A stretch of 64,000 nucleotides of DNA from Microcoleus sp. FACHB-68 (GTDB taxonomy: Bacteria > Cyanobacteriota > Cyanobacteriia > Cyanobacteriales > Oscillatoriaceae), in contig NZ_JACJOT010000006.1 in the NCBI RefSeq assembly GCF_014695715.1, positions 496,001 through 560,000 of the forward strand. Reading direction: 5' to 3'. Below the pieces are notes generated by a model. The model was given only the letters and a program-made list of their open reading frames with translations. It was not told the DNA's origin and made no database searches. A program made the translations under genes and the position numbers. Positions 1-11,000 of this stretch are shown piece by piece (the stretch's first letter is position 1; each line of letters begins with the position of its first letter).

Positions 1-813
1 AAGACGTTTTTTCTCGCGCAGCGCTGCTTCGGCTTGCACTTGTGCGGTAATATCTTCTCCGACTGCTTGGAATTCAACCGGCTGCCCTTCTGGGTTAAAA
101 ATAGTGCGAATTGTCCACCGTTGATAGCGAGTGTTTCCGTTCGGCTCGCTTGCCAAAAACTCTAGTGTTTTGTGGGGGTTTTCTTTGCTTATAAATCCGA
201 GGTTTTGTTGGAGTTTAACTCGTTCTGGTTCTGGAAAAAGAGAGAAAAATTTCTCACCGAGCAGTTGTTCTGGCGTTTTGCCAAAATAATCGTAACAGGC
301 ATGGTTAACAAAGGTGAGAGTGCCGTTTATCAAAAACCGGCAGATTGTTGCGCTTTGGGCATCAAGAATGGCGCGGTAGTATTGTTCGTTTGCGTTTTCT
401 GTAGTGGCTTTTACGGGTTCTGCTTGCTTGGGGGCTGTAATCTCGCGCTCATAAACGATTAAAGCGTTTAGCTCTACGCCATCCCAGACTTGCTCAATGC
501 GATTTTCAAAATAAAGATTGCTGCTTTTGTCTTCAAAGTCTAGGGGTAAAAGGGTGCAAATCGCTTCGTCAAATTTTATTTTTCTTGTGCCGGCAATGTC
601 ACTTGGCAACAGATCGTAAAGGGCTAATCCAATGAGTTCACCGGGGAGTTTTCCGAGTCTTTGAGCTGCTGTTCCATTCAGTGCTCTGATCGTGCCGGTG
701 GGATCAACTATGATAGCTGAGCCGGTTGCAGCATTTAGAAGCGCTTGGATTAGGGCTTTTTCTTGGATGAATTTTGTTTCTATCTCCCAGTTTTCTCTCA
801 TTTTTTGCTGCAT
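1..813 (-). CDS. PAS-domain sensor protein, probably a histidine kinase (partial, C-terminus outside window)
   Basis: Reading the minus strand from ATG at 813 gives 271 open codons to the window edge. The protein starts MQQKMRENWEIE and has two PAS domains. The first is at about residues 20-135, around SAIIVDPTGTIRALN. The second is at about residues 145-260, around ATICRFLINGTLTFVN, and ends in GEDITAQVQAEAALRE, the usual PAC-to-linker sequence. A GGGAG ribosome site lies about 9 bases upstream. In this family such PAS pairs normally lead into further PAS or HisKA/HATPase modules. No kinase core is visible here because the gene runs off the window, so histidine kinase is an inference from the linker and from the three kinases that follow on the same strand. 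PAS domains sense small ligands, redox state or light; the ligand cannot be read from sequence. Confidence 0.85.
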   Translation of the reverse strand, partial: MQQKMRENWEIETKFIQEKALIQALLNAATGSAIIVDPTGTIRALNGTAAQRLGKLPGELIGLALYDLLPSDIAGTRKIKFDEAICTLLPLDFEDKSSNLYFENRIEQVWDGVELNALIVYEREITAPKQAEPVKATTENANEQYYRAILDAQSATICRFLINGTLTFVNHACYDYFGKTPEQLLGEKFFSLFPEPERVKLQQNLGFISKENPHKTLEFLASEPNGNTRYQRWTIRTIFNPEGQPVEFQAVGEDITAQVQAEAALREKKRL

Positions 814-2057
814 CTGATCATCTCCCTGAGTGAAAGATTACCAAGTCCTTTAGAATTTTATTCTTTTTGTTTTTAAAAATTTCTCTTTAGAGTAATTTCA
901 TCCAAGACTTCGTTGCGTTGAATACAATTTTTTATAAGTAAAAATAAAGTGATTGACATTTATTTAAAATAATTGCTTAATCATAGATTTAAAAAATACT
1001 TTTTGTATAAACAACAAATGTACACAGATAAACACAGATGGGTTGAAAAAAGTTGGGACCTTTGTTAGAGGTTTAATCGTGACAACAATATTTAAGTTAA
1101 GGTGTCAGCTAAGGATTACACGAAATTGAAAACTGCCATACATCATTCTCAGTGTTTCTCACAATTTTCTAGCTAGGCGAATATTTGCTTTTTTCTTGAT
1201 CTGTCCCTTTTGTCAATTATCACCTTTCGTTTTTCACTTTTCAAGCCTAAAAAAGCCTTGGCGTCAATTTGATGCCGGTTTTGGCTGTGCCGGCAGATTC
1301 GGATGCAAGGACTAAGTATGAGCGTTGAAATAAGGAAATGTAATAACCAACACTTTTTTAAGTAATGTAGGCCGGTTTATGCGAAACTTAAGCTCCCTCT
1401 CAATAGCTACCTCTCAATTTTAGACCAGTTTATTGTTAATTGGTTGCCAGTGTTCCCTCAACAGAACTTCTGCAAGCTCTCGATTCTTCAAAAGAAAGCC
1501 AGACAATCTTTTTGTGATAGCCCTGCCAAACTAAACCTTTATGCTCAACAGACAGTGATGGAACCATGCAAAATGTTTTGGGTGCTGGTGTTATGTCAAG
1601 TTTGCTTGAAAATCGATTTCCCACTCTTTTAAAAAGGGAATACATAAATACTTTTTAACACAATTTAATATAAAAAATATATAATAGCTTTAATAGTTTG
1701 TCATGTTTTCAACAGAAAAATGCCCGTATACGAAGCTTTTTGTGATAATTATTAACTAACTATAGAGTATTTATATAGAAAAAATCTTAGAAAGATTGTA
1801 AATAAATTATAATAACTTAAAGAGTTAATAACTAAATTTCTAATTTTTAATTAACAAATAATAACTTTTAAATAATCGGAAAAATATTAAACATCATTAT
1901 TGAATGAAATTGCACATTTGTGCCGGCAACGGTTTAGTTCCAGGTGCGGCACCTTCTCATCTTCTAATTTTTGCTGCAAAAAAACTGGTAGGCAAAAGAA
2001 ACGGGTTAAGTAGTCGGGGCTTTCCTTTGCCTTGCCAACCTTAATTTTTACCGGCTG
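814..2057. other. AT-rich intergenic region, 1.2 kb
   Basis: No convincing gene was found. Short open frames around 1436-1645 on both strands overlap each other and show no recognisable domain. The stretch from about 1640 to 1900 is very AT-rich. An 18-base sequence at 1023-1040 recurs inverted near 28.5 kb. The kinase gene to the left starts at 813, so its promoter should lie at the left end of this region. Confidence 0.6.
1023..1040 (-). repeat. Dispersed 18-base repeat, copy 1
   Basis: The minus strand reads CATCTGTGTTTATCTGTG, identical over 18 bases to 28543-28560 on the plus strand. Sequences of this kind are scattered in intergenic DNA of many cyanobacteria. No function is known to me. 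Confidence 0.6.
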
Positions 2058-3617
2058 CTACAAGGTTTCCACCGGCACGTTAGCGCGAATCGGAATTTCT
2101 ACCCAAAACTCAGCTCCCTGATTGGGTTTCGAGACGCACTTCAAAATGCCTCCATGTTTTTCAACAATAATTTGGTAAGAAATCGATAGTCCTAAGCCAG
2201 TGCCGGCACCCACAGGTTTGGTCGTAAAAAATGGATCAAAAAGCTTGTTTTGATGGGACAGGGGAATACCTGGCCCATTGTCAGCAATGCGAATGATGAC
2301 TGTGGACTTAGAACTGAGTGAGGTGGAAATAGAGATTGTTCGTGGAGACGGCTGCTGTTCCAAAGCATCAATCGCGTTAGAGAGAAGATTCATAAACACT
2401 TGATTGAGCTGGCCGGCATAGCACTCAACTTTGGGCAATTCCCCGAACTCTTTAATCACCGAAATCCCTGAATAACTGGCAGTGCTTTTGAGCCGGTTTT
2501 GCAAAATCATTAACGTACTGTCAATTCCTTCGTGGATATTCACCGGCTTCATTTCCGCTTGATCGAGGCGAGAGAAGTTACGCAACGAGATCACAATTTC
2601 ACGGATACGCTCAGCGCCGACATTCATTGAGTACATGAGTTTGGGAAAGTCTTGGCTGAGAAAATCGATATCAACCGCTTCACGTTTAGCTACAATTTCC
2701 CGAACCGGGTTGGGATAGTGCTTTTCGTAGAGATGCAAAAGACTGAGCAAATCCGAAGCATAGTGTTTGGCGTGACCAAGATTGCCGGTGATGAAATTAA
2801 CAGGGTTATTAATTTCATGAGCGACACCGGCAACCATTTGTCCGAGAGAAGACATCTTCTCACTCTGAACCAGTTGCGCTTGCGTTTGTTTGAGTTCGCT
2901 TAAGGTTTTTTCTAGCTGTTGCGTTTGCTCTCTCAATCGCGCTTCTGATTGGCGCAAGGCTTCCTCTGCACGCTTACGTTCTGTGATGTCGCGCAAGGAA
3001 GCCAGAAATGCTCTTTGTCCCTCCCACTCAGTCTCCACAATTCGCATTTCCGCAATGGTGTTTTCCCTGTCGTTGCGGATGAGATCGACTTGCGTTTGCA
3101 CAACCCGTGTATCTTTCTTTGCGGTTGTGCCAATCCTGCGTATTGTGCCGGTGTCTATCTCACAGGCTTGCCGTTCGACAACCAGCTTGCCAAAGAAGTC
3201 TTGACCTAACAATTGACTGGCTGTGCAATTAAACAGCGATTCTGCTGAGGGGTTGGCAAAATGAACAAGGCCGTCGGCATTAACAATCACAATTGCATCT
3301 GCATTCTTGTCAATGATATTTCTGAAACGAGCTTCACTGGCTCGGATTTGTTGCTTGAGCTGTTCCACTTCTACGTGTAACTCTTGCTGTTCTTCACAAG
3401 GCCCAAGTTTGCAAGCGGACAAAGGCTGTCCTAACTGGTTCGTCGCAAAAGGTTGTTTCAGCAAATTCCATACATAATTGATGGCTTCATGAATTTCAGG
3501 AGCGGCATCTTTAGGAATCGTGTGATGTAAGTCAGGTATTTTCTCCGTTGCACCCTGACGCTGGTTCGGGTTAACCGCGCTATCAGCTCTAAACTGGCTA
3601 CTATCAGTGATAAACAT
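2058..3617 (-). CDS. PAS-domain sensor histidine kinase, 519 aa
   Basis: Cytoplasmic two-component sensor kinase with no membrane segment. One PAS domain (about residues 93-215) is followed by a coiled-coil linker (216-250). The dimerisation/phosphoacceptor motif is MVAGVAHEINNPVNF, with His267 as the phosphorylated residue. The ATPase domain has an N box near 410-418, a G1 box DNGPG at 446-450 and a G2 box GTGLGLS at 472-478. HEINNP places it in the class of soluble kinases that lack the usual HExxTP motif. Its N-terminal PAS and whole kinase core closely resemble the 1037-residue kinase at 8089-11202, as if the same gene had lost four central PAS domains. No response regulator is adjacent, so the partner is unknown. 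All catalytic motifs are intact. Confidence 0.93.
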   Translation of the reverse strand: MFITDSSQFRADSAVNPNQRQGATEKIPDLHHTIPKDAAPEIHEAINYVWNLLKQPFATNQLGQPLSACKLGPCEEQQELHVEVEQLKQQIRASEARFRNIIDKNADAIVIVNADGLVHFANPSAESLFNCTASQLLGQDFFGKLVVERQACEIDTGTIRRIGTTAKKDTRVVQTQVDLIRNDRENTIAEMRIVETEWEGQRAFLASLRDITERKRAEEALRQSEARLREQTQQLEKTLSELKQTQAQLVQSEKMSSLGQMVAGVAHEINNPVNFITGNLGHAKHYASDLLSLLHLYEKHYPNPVREIVAKREAVDIDFLSQDFPKLMYSMNVGAERIREIVISLRNFSRLDQAEMKPVNIHEGIDSTLMILQNRLKSTASYSGISVIKEFGELPKVECYAGQLNQVFMNLLSNAIDALEQQPSPRTISISTSLSSKSTVIIRIADNGPGIPLSHQNKLFDPFFTTKPVGAGTGLGLSISYQIIVEKHGGILKCVSKPNQGAEFWVEIPIRANVPVETL

Positions 3618-4016
3618 ACGCCACCATTCCCAAGACTGCTGAAGCTTTAAGAAATCTTATTGACACTTGTGTGTCTTTATATATATTTTTGTAACGTTCA
3701 GCTTTAGTATACACTTACATCAGTCAATCAACAAATGTAACAATACGGGTTTTTGACGAATTGCAAGATTATGTGTCTGCAAGACATGATTTTTTGCCTC
3801 TGTTGCTGAACTTAGCAATATGTAGATAGTAAGCCCTCTCCATGAAAGAGGCATCAGTAAAACTTGAGAAACTTGATTTCCGTACTTGTACGGTTAAATG
3901 ATTCCGTATAAGTACAGAGTTCTACTGCCAGGGAAAAGGCGATAGCAATAGAGGAAAAATCGATATAGTCGCGCTGGAGGAAAAAATATTTTAAAGCTTT
4001 TTCTCAGCTGCTTAAT
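3618..4016. other. Intergenic region upstream of the 519-aa kinase
   Basis: No gene was seen in these 399 bases. The region carries the promoter side of the kinase starting at 3617 and two related palindromic sites at 3880-3917. Confidence 0.55.
3880..3917. promoter_or_regulatory. Tandem palindromic sites, candidate operator
   Basis: CCGTACTTGTACGG (3880-3893) is a 6-2-6 inverted repeat. A degenerate second copy, CCGTATAAGTACAG, starts 24 bases further on (3904-3917). Two such sites in the same spacer suggest binding of a dimeric regulator. They lie about 260-300 bases upstream of the kinase start at 3617. The spacing does not fit the cyanobacterial LexA or NtcA consensus. Confidence 0.3.
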
Positions 4017-7000
4017 TTACCTCATGCGCTCAGGGGTTGCCTCCAGTTCCGCGACTGTTGGGCTGTGTAGTGGCAGGATCACAGTAAACGTTGTGCCGGC
4101 ACCCACTTCGCTTTCCAGCAGAAGCTGGCCGCTGTGAGCCTCAACAGATTTTTTAACAATTGCCAACCCCAAACCTGTGCCCGGTTGGTTGTGCAAATTG
4201 CTGCCTCGATAAAACGACTCAAAAATTCGCGGCTGATCTTCAACAGGAATCCCAATCCCCCTGTCTTGAATGCGAAAGATAACGACAGGAGCATTCACCG
4301 GCAACCCATAAGAATTGAGCAGTTGTTGAGCCGGCGCTTCCCCTGTTTGATTGTTTAATATTAATTCTTCATTCGGAAAAATTAGTTCAAAAAGGATGGG
4401 CTGTGAGGGTTCTGAATATTTAATGGCATTAGAAAGCAAGCTAATAAAAATGTGACGTAATAACTTTTCATCCATCCAAACATCCGCACAGCAACCGTCA
4501 TGTTTAAACGTGATCGTGTACTGAGAGGCTGCACCATTGCTGCTTTGCACCTGTTCAACCATCTGCCGGCAAAACGCTTCTAGATTCAGCGGCGCAGGAT
4601 TACACTCCAACTTGCCGGCATCAGATTTATCAATCAGCAGAATGTCGTTTAACATCTGCGTCATGTGTACAGCAGCAAGTTGAATCCGGTGGATATGTTC
4701 TAAGTATTTTTGCGAAGTCTCTTGTTCCAGGTAAAACTCCAGCAGATCTGCAGATGAAAGGATCGTGCACAAAGGCGTGCGGAACTCATGGGATGTGAGG
4801 GTGATAAACCGGGATCTCAGCTCAGAAAGTTCTTTTTCTTGCGCCAAGGCTTTATAAATTTCTTCCTCTGCCGCCTTTTGCGTTGTGATATCCGCCCAGT
4901 AACCAACAACTTCTAAAGGATTACCACCGGCATCACAAATCAGCCGCCTTTCATCGCGCATCCAGCGGTAAGAACCATCTTTACGCAAAAAGCGGTATTC
5001 ATCCGTGTGATGTTTTTGCTCAAACAGCACCGCTATCGCAGCCAAGGCTGTTCCCACGTCGTCTGGATGAATGCGCTGCCGCCAAAACTTCGCATCTTCT
5101 GTGAACTCATAAGGTTGATAACCCAGCAGTCCCGTCACATTTTCGCTGATAAAGTTCGTGCCCCAGTCAGAGGAAATATCGGCACTGTAGATCACTGCGG
5201 GACTGGAACCAAGCAAATGCTGTAGGTGCTGCTGAGTGAGCTGCAGTGCTTGCTCCATCTGTTTGCGCTCGGTGATGTCGAGTTGTGTTGTCCACAGTCG
5301 CACGAGAAAGCCATTTTCAATAATGCCGACGGCGCTTGTTAAGAAATATTTGGCAGTTCCCCAAGCATCAACCTCATGGGATTCTAGCTTGTCGAGCCGG
5401 TAGCCTGAACGAATCAGGGCACGCAGTTGTTCAATATAGTGCCCGTTTATATACGGAACAAGGTTACTGATTCGGATGCCTGAAATTTCGGAGGCTGAGT
5501 TAAAGCCATATATTTGAGCCAGGACATCATTACACTCCGCCAGGTGAGCGTTTTGAAAAATCTGCTGAATTTGCTCGTCTTCGCTGATTGCAACTGAGAT
5601 AGCCGGCTCAAATTCAAAACAGGAAATTGCCTCAGAACTTTGAGCGACAAAGGCACGGTAGCGGTCTTCACTTTTTCTCAGTGCTTCTTCTGATTGTTTG
5701 CGTTCGGTGATATCATCACAAGTACCCAAAATCTGCTGGGGCACGCCGGCACTATCTCTGGTAAAAATAACCTGCCGGCTACGAAACCAGCGCCATTCGC
5801 CATTTGCGTGCTGTAGCCGGTATTCGCCTTCAACCACATCTCCATCCTGAGCGTTCATCGTTTGCCGCTGTAGCTCTTTGATGGCTGGGCGATCATTGGG
5901 ATGCAATTTTTTTATCAAAAATTTTGCTGCCGCTGTGTCAAAGGCAGTTGTCGAATAGCCCAACAGCTCTGTGAACTGCTGGTTAATATAAATATTGCGA
6001 TCTTCAATCAAATCGTAGAGATAAACAATATGGGGTGTGGTGTCGTTAATTCGCTGGATAAAACGCTGGGAAGATTGCAAGGATGAGACAAGCAATTGAC
6101 GGGATGCAATTTCCTGTTTGAGCTGTTCGTTGGTCTTTTGCAATTGAGAGATTACTTTAGTTTTTTCATCTGTGCGGAGTTGAACAAGTTCTTCAAGATG
6201 AATTTGATAATTTTTTAATTGCTCTTCATAACGCTTGCGATCTGTGATATCTGTAAAGACGGCAAAAGCTCCTTGAAATTTGCCATCCGTGTCTAGAATC
6301 GGTGTTGAAGAGACAAGAGCAAATAACTGTTGCCCATCTTTACGAGTCAATTCTAATTCATAAGAACTGCTCTCGCCTCGCTGACGTTTAGCAATTTCTT
6401 CTTCCAAACGTTCCTGATTATTTTTATGGGGAAATTGGAGAAGATGCCGGCCTAGCAGCGATGCTGGGGAGTATCCTAACATGGCTCCAAACTTCTCATT
6501 GACGTAGGTAACGAGTCCATTGGCATCGCAGATGATCAAGCCTTCGTTCATGGTTTCAACCAGCCGGCGAAAGCGTTCTTCACTTTGCCTAAGCGCTTCT
6601 TCCATCTGCTTGCGGTTGGTAATATCAACTGAGATGCCAACGATTCCAATCGCTGCGCCCATCTGGTTTGTAATGACGGAATCTCTGACTATTGCCACAA
6701 AGCTGGTTCCGTCTTTGCGCTGCACTGTAAATTCTCCTTCCCACTGGCCGGTTTCAAGCAAGGAGTCGATAATTTCTTGAGCTAGTGCTTTGTTTGTATC
6801 CAGACATAAGATTTCAAGAACTGATTTACCGATGGCTTCTGCTGCCGACCACTGATAAAGTTGTTCAGCAAATTTATTCCAATAGATAATGTTGCCGGCA
6901 TTATCGGTAGCAATAACTGCACTGGGTACTTGATCAAGCAAGGTGGCTTGAAGAAATATCACTTCTTCTGCCAGTTCGACTTTCAGCAGTTGTTGATCGA

Positions 7001-7673
7001 GTTGTGCCGGCTCCTCTTCTTGTGGCAGCGATTTTTGAGGTGCTTGTTCTTCCTGAGTTCGCGCCTTGACGATGGATTGAGTGTCGCAATGAACGAGATC
7101 TAATAATCTATTTTCAATCAGAGAGCGGAATCGAGCGCCCTCGCTTGCTAATGTGCCGGCACTGTGCTGATTACGGCTGGGAGGTAAGCGACTTTCTGAT
7201 GTTTGTAAGTTGCTGATCAGACAGTGGTTTCTACACGAGTCGCTGCCGGGTTTATGAAGTACGTGCAACAAGCTTTCTTGAGTAATTAATCCGACGAGCC
7301 GGCCTTGAGGATCGACCACCGGCAGGTGACGAATCTGATGTTCGCACAATAAGTTATATACAGTTAAAATATCTTCAGTTTCTGCCGGCGAAATGACAAT
7401 CGGCGAAGAATTCATCACGCGTGTAATTTTGCTGCGCCGGCATTTTCCCAGATGTTCGCCGGTAGCCAGACGTACCACATCTTGCTCTGTGAAAATCCCC
7501 AGCAAAGCGGGTATCTCTGCCGATGTTTCCACCACCATCGCGCAACTGCTCTGTGTCTGGTTCATCAGAGCAATCACTTCCCCAACTGAGGTTTGGGGAC
7601 TAACAATTAAAGGGTAACGGTTAATTGCACACTCAGAGTCTGATGAATCAAAAAGCGAGTTTTTCACAGGCAT
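4017..7673 (-). CDS. CBS-pair and multi-PAS sensor histidine kinase, 1218 aa
   Basis: Large soluble sensor kinase. The N-terminus (about residues 10-150) is a CBS-domain pair, a module that usually binds adenine nucleotides. After a Gln/Glu-rich linker come about five PAS domains (roughly 235-355, 370-490, 535-660, 675-810 and 820-935). Each ends in a D(I/D)TxRK-type PAC sequence, and there is a coiled coil near 500-530. The kinase core has FITLTSHEFRTPL with His962 as phosphoacceptor, an N box at Asn1082, a G1 box DRGIGIP near 1137 and a G2 box GTGLGLAI. The core is of the ordinary HisKA class, unlike the HExNNP cores of its neighbours, so it is not a simple duplicate. It contains no receiver domain, and no response regulator lies nearby. 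Combined nucleotide and PAS input suggests integration of energy status with another signal (inference). Confidence 0.93.
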   Translation of the reverse strand: MPVKNSLFDSSDSECAINRYPLIVSPQTSVGEVIALMNQTQSSCAMVVETSAEIPALLGIFTEQDVVRLATGEHLGKCRRSKITRVMNSSPIVISPAETEDILTVYNLLCEHQIRHLPVVDPQGRLVGLITQESLLHVLHKPGSDSCRNHCLISNLQTSESRLPPSRNQHSAGTLASEGARFRSLIENRLLDLVHCDTQSIVKARTQEEQAPQKSLPQEEEPAQLDQQLLKVELAEEVIFLQATLLDQVPSAVIATDNAGNIIYWNKFAEQLYQWSAAEAIGKSVLEILCLDTNKALAQEIIDSLLETGQWEGEFTVQRKDGTSFVAIVRDSVITNQMGAAIGIVGISVDITNRKQMEEALRQSEERFRRLVETMNEGLIICDANGLVTYVNEKFGAMLGYSPASLLGRHLLQFPHKNNQERLEEEIAKRQRGESSSYELELTRKDGQQLFALVSSTPILDTDGKFQGAFAVFTDITDRKRYEEQLKNYQIHLEELVQLRTDEKTKVISQLQKTNEQLKQEIASRQLLVSSLQSSQRFIQRINDTTPHIVYLYDLIEDRNIYINQQFTELLGYSTTAFDTAAAKFLIKKLHPNDRPAIKELQRQTMNAQDGDVVEGEYRLQHANGEWRWFRSRQVIFTRDSAGVPQQILGTCDDITERKQSEEALRKSEDRYRAFVAQSSEAISCFEFEPAISVAISEDEQIQQIFQNAHLAECNDVLAQIYGFNSASEISGIRISNLVPYINGHYIEQLRALIRSGYRLDKLESHEVDAWGTAKYFLTSAVGIIENGFLVRLWTTQLDITERKQMEQALQLTQQHLQHLLGSSPAVIYSADISSDWGTNFISENVTGLLGYQPYEFTEDAKFWRQRIHPDDVGTALAAIAVLFEQKHHTDEYRFLRKDGSYRWMRDERRLICDAGGNPLEVVGYWADITTQKAAEEEIYKALAQEKELSELRSRFITLTSHEFRTPLCTILSSADLLEFYLEQETSQKYLEHIHRIQLAAVHMTQMLNDILLIDKSDAGKLECNPAPLNLEAFCRQMVEQVQSSNGAASQYTITFKHDGCCADVWMDEKLLRHIFISLLSNAIKYSEPSQPILFELIFPNEELILNNQTGEAPAQQLLNSYGLPVNAPVVIFRIQDRGIGIPVEDQPRIFESFYRGSNLHNQPGTGLGLAIVKKSVEAHSGQLLLESEVGAGTTFTVILPLHSPTVAELEATPERMR

Positions 7674-8088
7674 GGCTCAGGCTTGTGGAATGACTGGCCA
7701 CAAGTATAAAAGTTGAGAAATTTTACAAGGTTATAAATAGGATTTTCAAAGATTTTTTCTATGGTTCCCATTAAAAAATTGGTTCCCTCCTCAACCAAGT
7801 CTAGCACTTCAGTGTTTTCTCCCCTTTAAGAGACGAGCGATTAAGCAGCTACGCTTTGAATTTTCCTGTTTCCAGCTAAATTTTAATTCATTGCCTAACA
7901 GATTTTATGGGATTAAATTCTTAAATCTGAACAAGCAAGACAGACAAAACCAGAGCGGTTGAGGAAAGCGAGACGGGTAAGAGCAATAAGCTCGCCGTTA
8001 ATTAGGGAAGAGGAAAGAGAAAAATTAATTTCAGGCCGGCAACCAAATTGGGTGTCATTTCAATTAACATATTTGGCTGAGTGGTGGA
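7674..8088. other. Intergenic region between two kinases
   Basis: No gene is supported in these 415 bases. A short plus-strand frame beginning at 7959 runs into the antisense of the next kinase and has no recognisable features. Confidence 0.5.
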
Positions 8089-11000
8089 TTAAATTGACGG
8101 GCTTGCCGGTGGGATATTCTGATGAATGGGAATTTCAATGACAAACTCTGTTCCCTCACCAGGCTGTGAAAAACAGTTTAAAACGCCGCCATGCTTCTCA
8201 ACAATAATTTGGTAGGCGATGGAAAGTCCTAAACCGATGCCTTTCCCGACCGGCTTGGTTGTAAAGAAGGGATCGAAGAGTTTGCCTTGGAGTTCCAAGG
8301 GGATACCGGCACCATTATCAGCAATGCGAATCACGATAGACGTGCTGCGGACTGAGTCCTTGCTGTGAGGTTTTTGAGTTTGTGAGAGCGAGGTGTGAAT
8401 GCGAATCGTGGCAGGTGGGGAAGTGTTTGCCGTGAAGCCGGAAGGGGAATTTTCCGGTTTTGCGTCCTCTTCCAAGGCGTCAATGGCATTGGTGAGGATG
8501 TTCATAAAGACTTGATTTAACTGGCCGGCATGACAGTCTACGAGCGGCAGTTCACCGTATTCTTTCACTATCTCAATTTTGGGTAGGCTTCCCTTTGCTC
8601 TGAGCCGGTTTTGCAAAATTAACAGCGTGCTATCAATTCCCTCATGAATATTCACTGGCTTCATTTGCGCTTCATCTAAACGGCTGAAGTTACGCAAGCT
8701 CAGAACCAGATCCCGGATGCGTTCAGCACCGACTTTTAAAGAGGACAGCAATTTAGGTAAATCTTCTAGCAGAAATTCAAGATTGATTTCTTGGGCGTAT
8801 TGGGCAATCTCATCTTCCGCTGCCTCACTCTGTCTGGCTTGGTCGCGCTGCAGGTAGCGAGAGACTAACCCCAACAAGTCGTGAATATAGTCATTGGCAT
8901 AGGCAACATTCCCGTAGATAAAGCTAACGGGGTTATTCAGTTCGTGGGCAATGCCGGCCACCATTTGTCCGAGACCAGACATTTTTTCCGTTTGGATAAG
9001 CTGGGATTGCGTTTGTTTTAGCTCTTGGAGCGTGCGCTCAAGCTGTTGAGTTTGCTGTCTTAACTGAGCTTCTGACTGGCGCAAGGCGAGTTCTGAGCGC
9101 TTGCGTTCCGTGATGTCGGTATGAATGCCCACCACTCCCACCATTTCGCCGGCTTTGTTGATAATGGCATTAGCACGTAAGAAAATTTGCATCGTCTTGC
9201 CGGTGCGGCTTTGAGCTGTCAATTCCCCACTCCAGCAAAGACCGGCTTGCAGTGCTGAAATCATCGACTCTGCCTCAGCGGGGTTGGTGCAAATTGCGGA
9301 TGGCCCGTCGGCAGTGATCATTTCTTCCACTGTGTATTCAAACAGATTTAGAAATGCTCGATTGTGATAGATGGGTGTGCCGGTGGCATCGGTAATGGAG
9401 ATGGCATCACTTGAACTTTCCACGGCTTGTGTGACGCGCAACAGCGTTTCCTCTGCCTGCTTCCGTTCTGTAACGTCGATTAACAAACCATCCCAGATAA
9501 TATCGCCTGTGGGGGTTCGTTCCGGACGCGATGCCGCTTGAATCCATTTGTATGAATCTCCGAAGACAAACCGGCCTTCCCACTGCCAAGGCTGTAGGGT
9601 TTGGGCGCTAAGCGCGACGGATTCTTCAAACTGCTGCCGGTCGTCGGGATGTATGCAGGCGATCAGCACAAGCGCATTTTGCTGGATTTGTTCGGGGGTT
9701 AATCCGCACAATTCGACACAACCAGCACTGATGTAGGGAAACGCCACAGATCCGTCGGTTCGCAACAGGAATTGGTAAATTGCCCCCGGAAGATTGGTTG
9801 CAAGTTTTTGGAACCTTGCCTCGCTGTGTTGCAAGGCTTCTAGTGCTTGTTTGTGTTCCGTGATGTTTTCAATCACGCCAATAGAAAACTGAGGTTTGCC
9901 TTGATGATCGTGAGCAATTGAAGCACTCAGCCGGCTCCAAATTACTTGGCCATTTTTGCTGATGTAGCGCTTTTCTAGTTGAAAGTGCTCTCGCTTGCCG
10001 GCAATCATTTCGCGGTGAAGTGTAAGATCGGCAGCGAGATCGTCTGGATGGGTAAAGTCTTGGAACGTCTTGCTGTGCAATTCTAAGGCACTGTAACTCA
10101 ACATCTGTTGCAATGCACAATTGCTGTTGAGAATCCGTCCATCTTTGAGATCGGCAATTGCGATACCAACGGCTGCTTTTTCAAAAAGGGTGCGGAACAG
10201 TTCTTCACTTTGCCGCAAGGTTTCAACTTCCGCCCGGTTGCCCTTGCTGATGTCGCGGAAATACCAAATTCTGCCGGCAAATTTGCCATCTGGAAGGAAT
10301 GCCGGTGTGGAGTCGCGCTCGAAAATGCGCCCATCTTTCAGGTAAATTTCATCGTGGCTGGTTTGCTCTGGATGCGCGTCGAGATACTCTAGTTTGGCGA
10401 TAAATTCTTCGGGTTCTCGCAAGCTCTCAAATACCCAGTTATACAGAAGTTGGTCTTCACCGGCAGCGAGTGTGCCTTCTGGAATCTCCCACATCTGGCG
10501 AAAGCGGGTGTTATGGGAGATCACTTTGCTATTTTCCCCAACCACTAAAATTCCGTCGGGTGATGCCTCTTGTTGGGCTTTCAGCAATGAGTTGCTTTGT
10601 TGGAGTGCTTGTTGTGTTTCCTGGTGTTCTGTGGTGTCCCGCAGGGTTGCCAGGTGGGCGATTTGCCCCTCCCACTCGGTTTCCACAATACGCAGTTGAG
10701 CCATACAAACTTTGTGCGGGGGTGTTTCTCCCTTGCAGCGAATTTCTACCAATTGGGTTTGCACCATCTGGACTTCCGTTGCGCTGCTTGCCGCTGGGGG
10801 GGTGAGAATTTCTGTTGCGATCTCACTGTTTTTAGGGACAGCAACCAGCCGGTTAAAAAATTGTTCTCCCACGAGTTCGGCGCTTGTGCGGTTAAACAGC
10901 GCTTGTGCGGCCCGGTTGGCAAAGCAGACGCTTCCCGTACGGTCTATAATCACCATGCCATCCGCGTTGTTGAGGATAAGATTGTGGAAACGCGCTTCAC

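Noticed and set aside
1436-1645. Overlapping open frames on both strands in the first long spacer
   Set aside because: No domain, no ribosome site of note, and the two frames are antisense to each other in AT-rich DNA; probably chance.
3880-3893. LexA box at the CCGTACTTGTACGG palindrome
   Set aside because: The cyanobacterial LexA consensus has a longer spacer between AGTAC/GTACT half-sites.
7959-8141. Plus-strand frame of 60 codons
   Set aside because: Runs into the antisense of the 1037-residue kinase; Arg/Glu-rich sequence without family resemblance.
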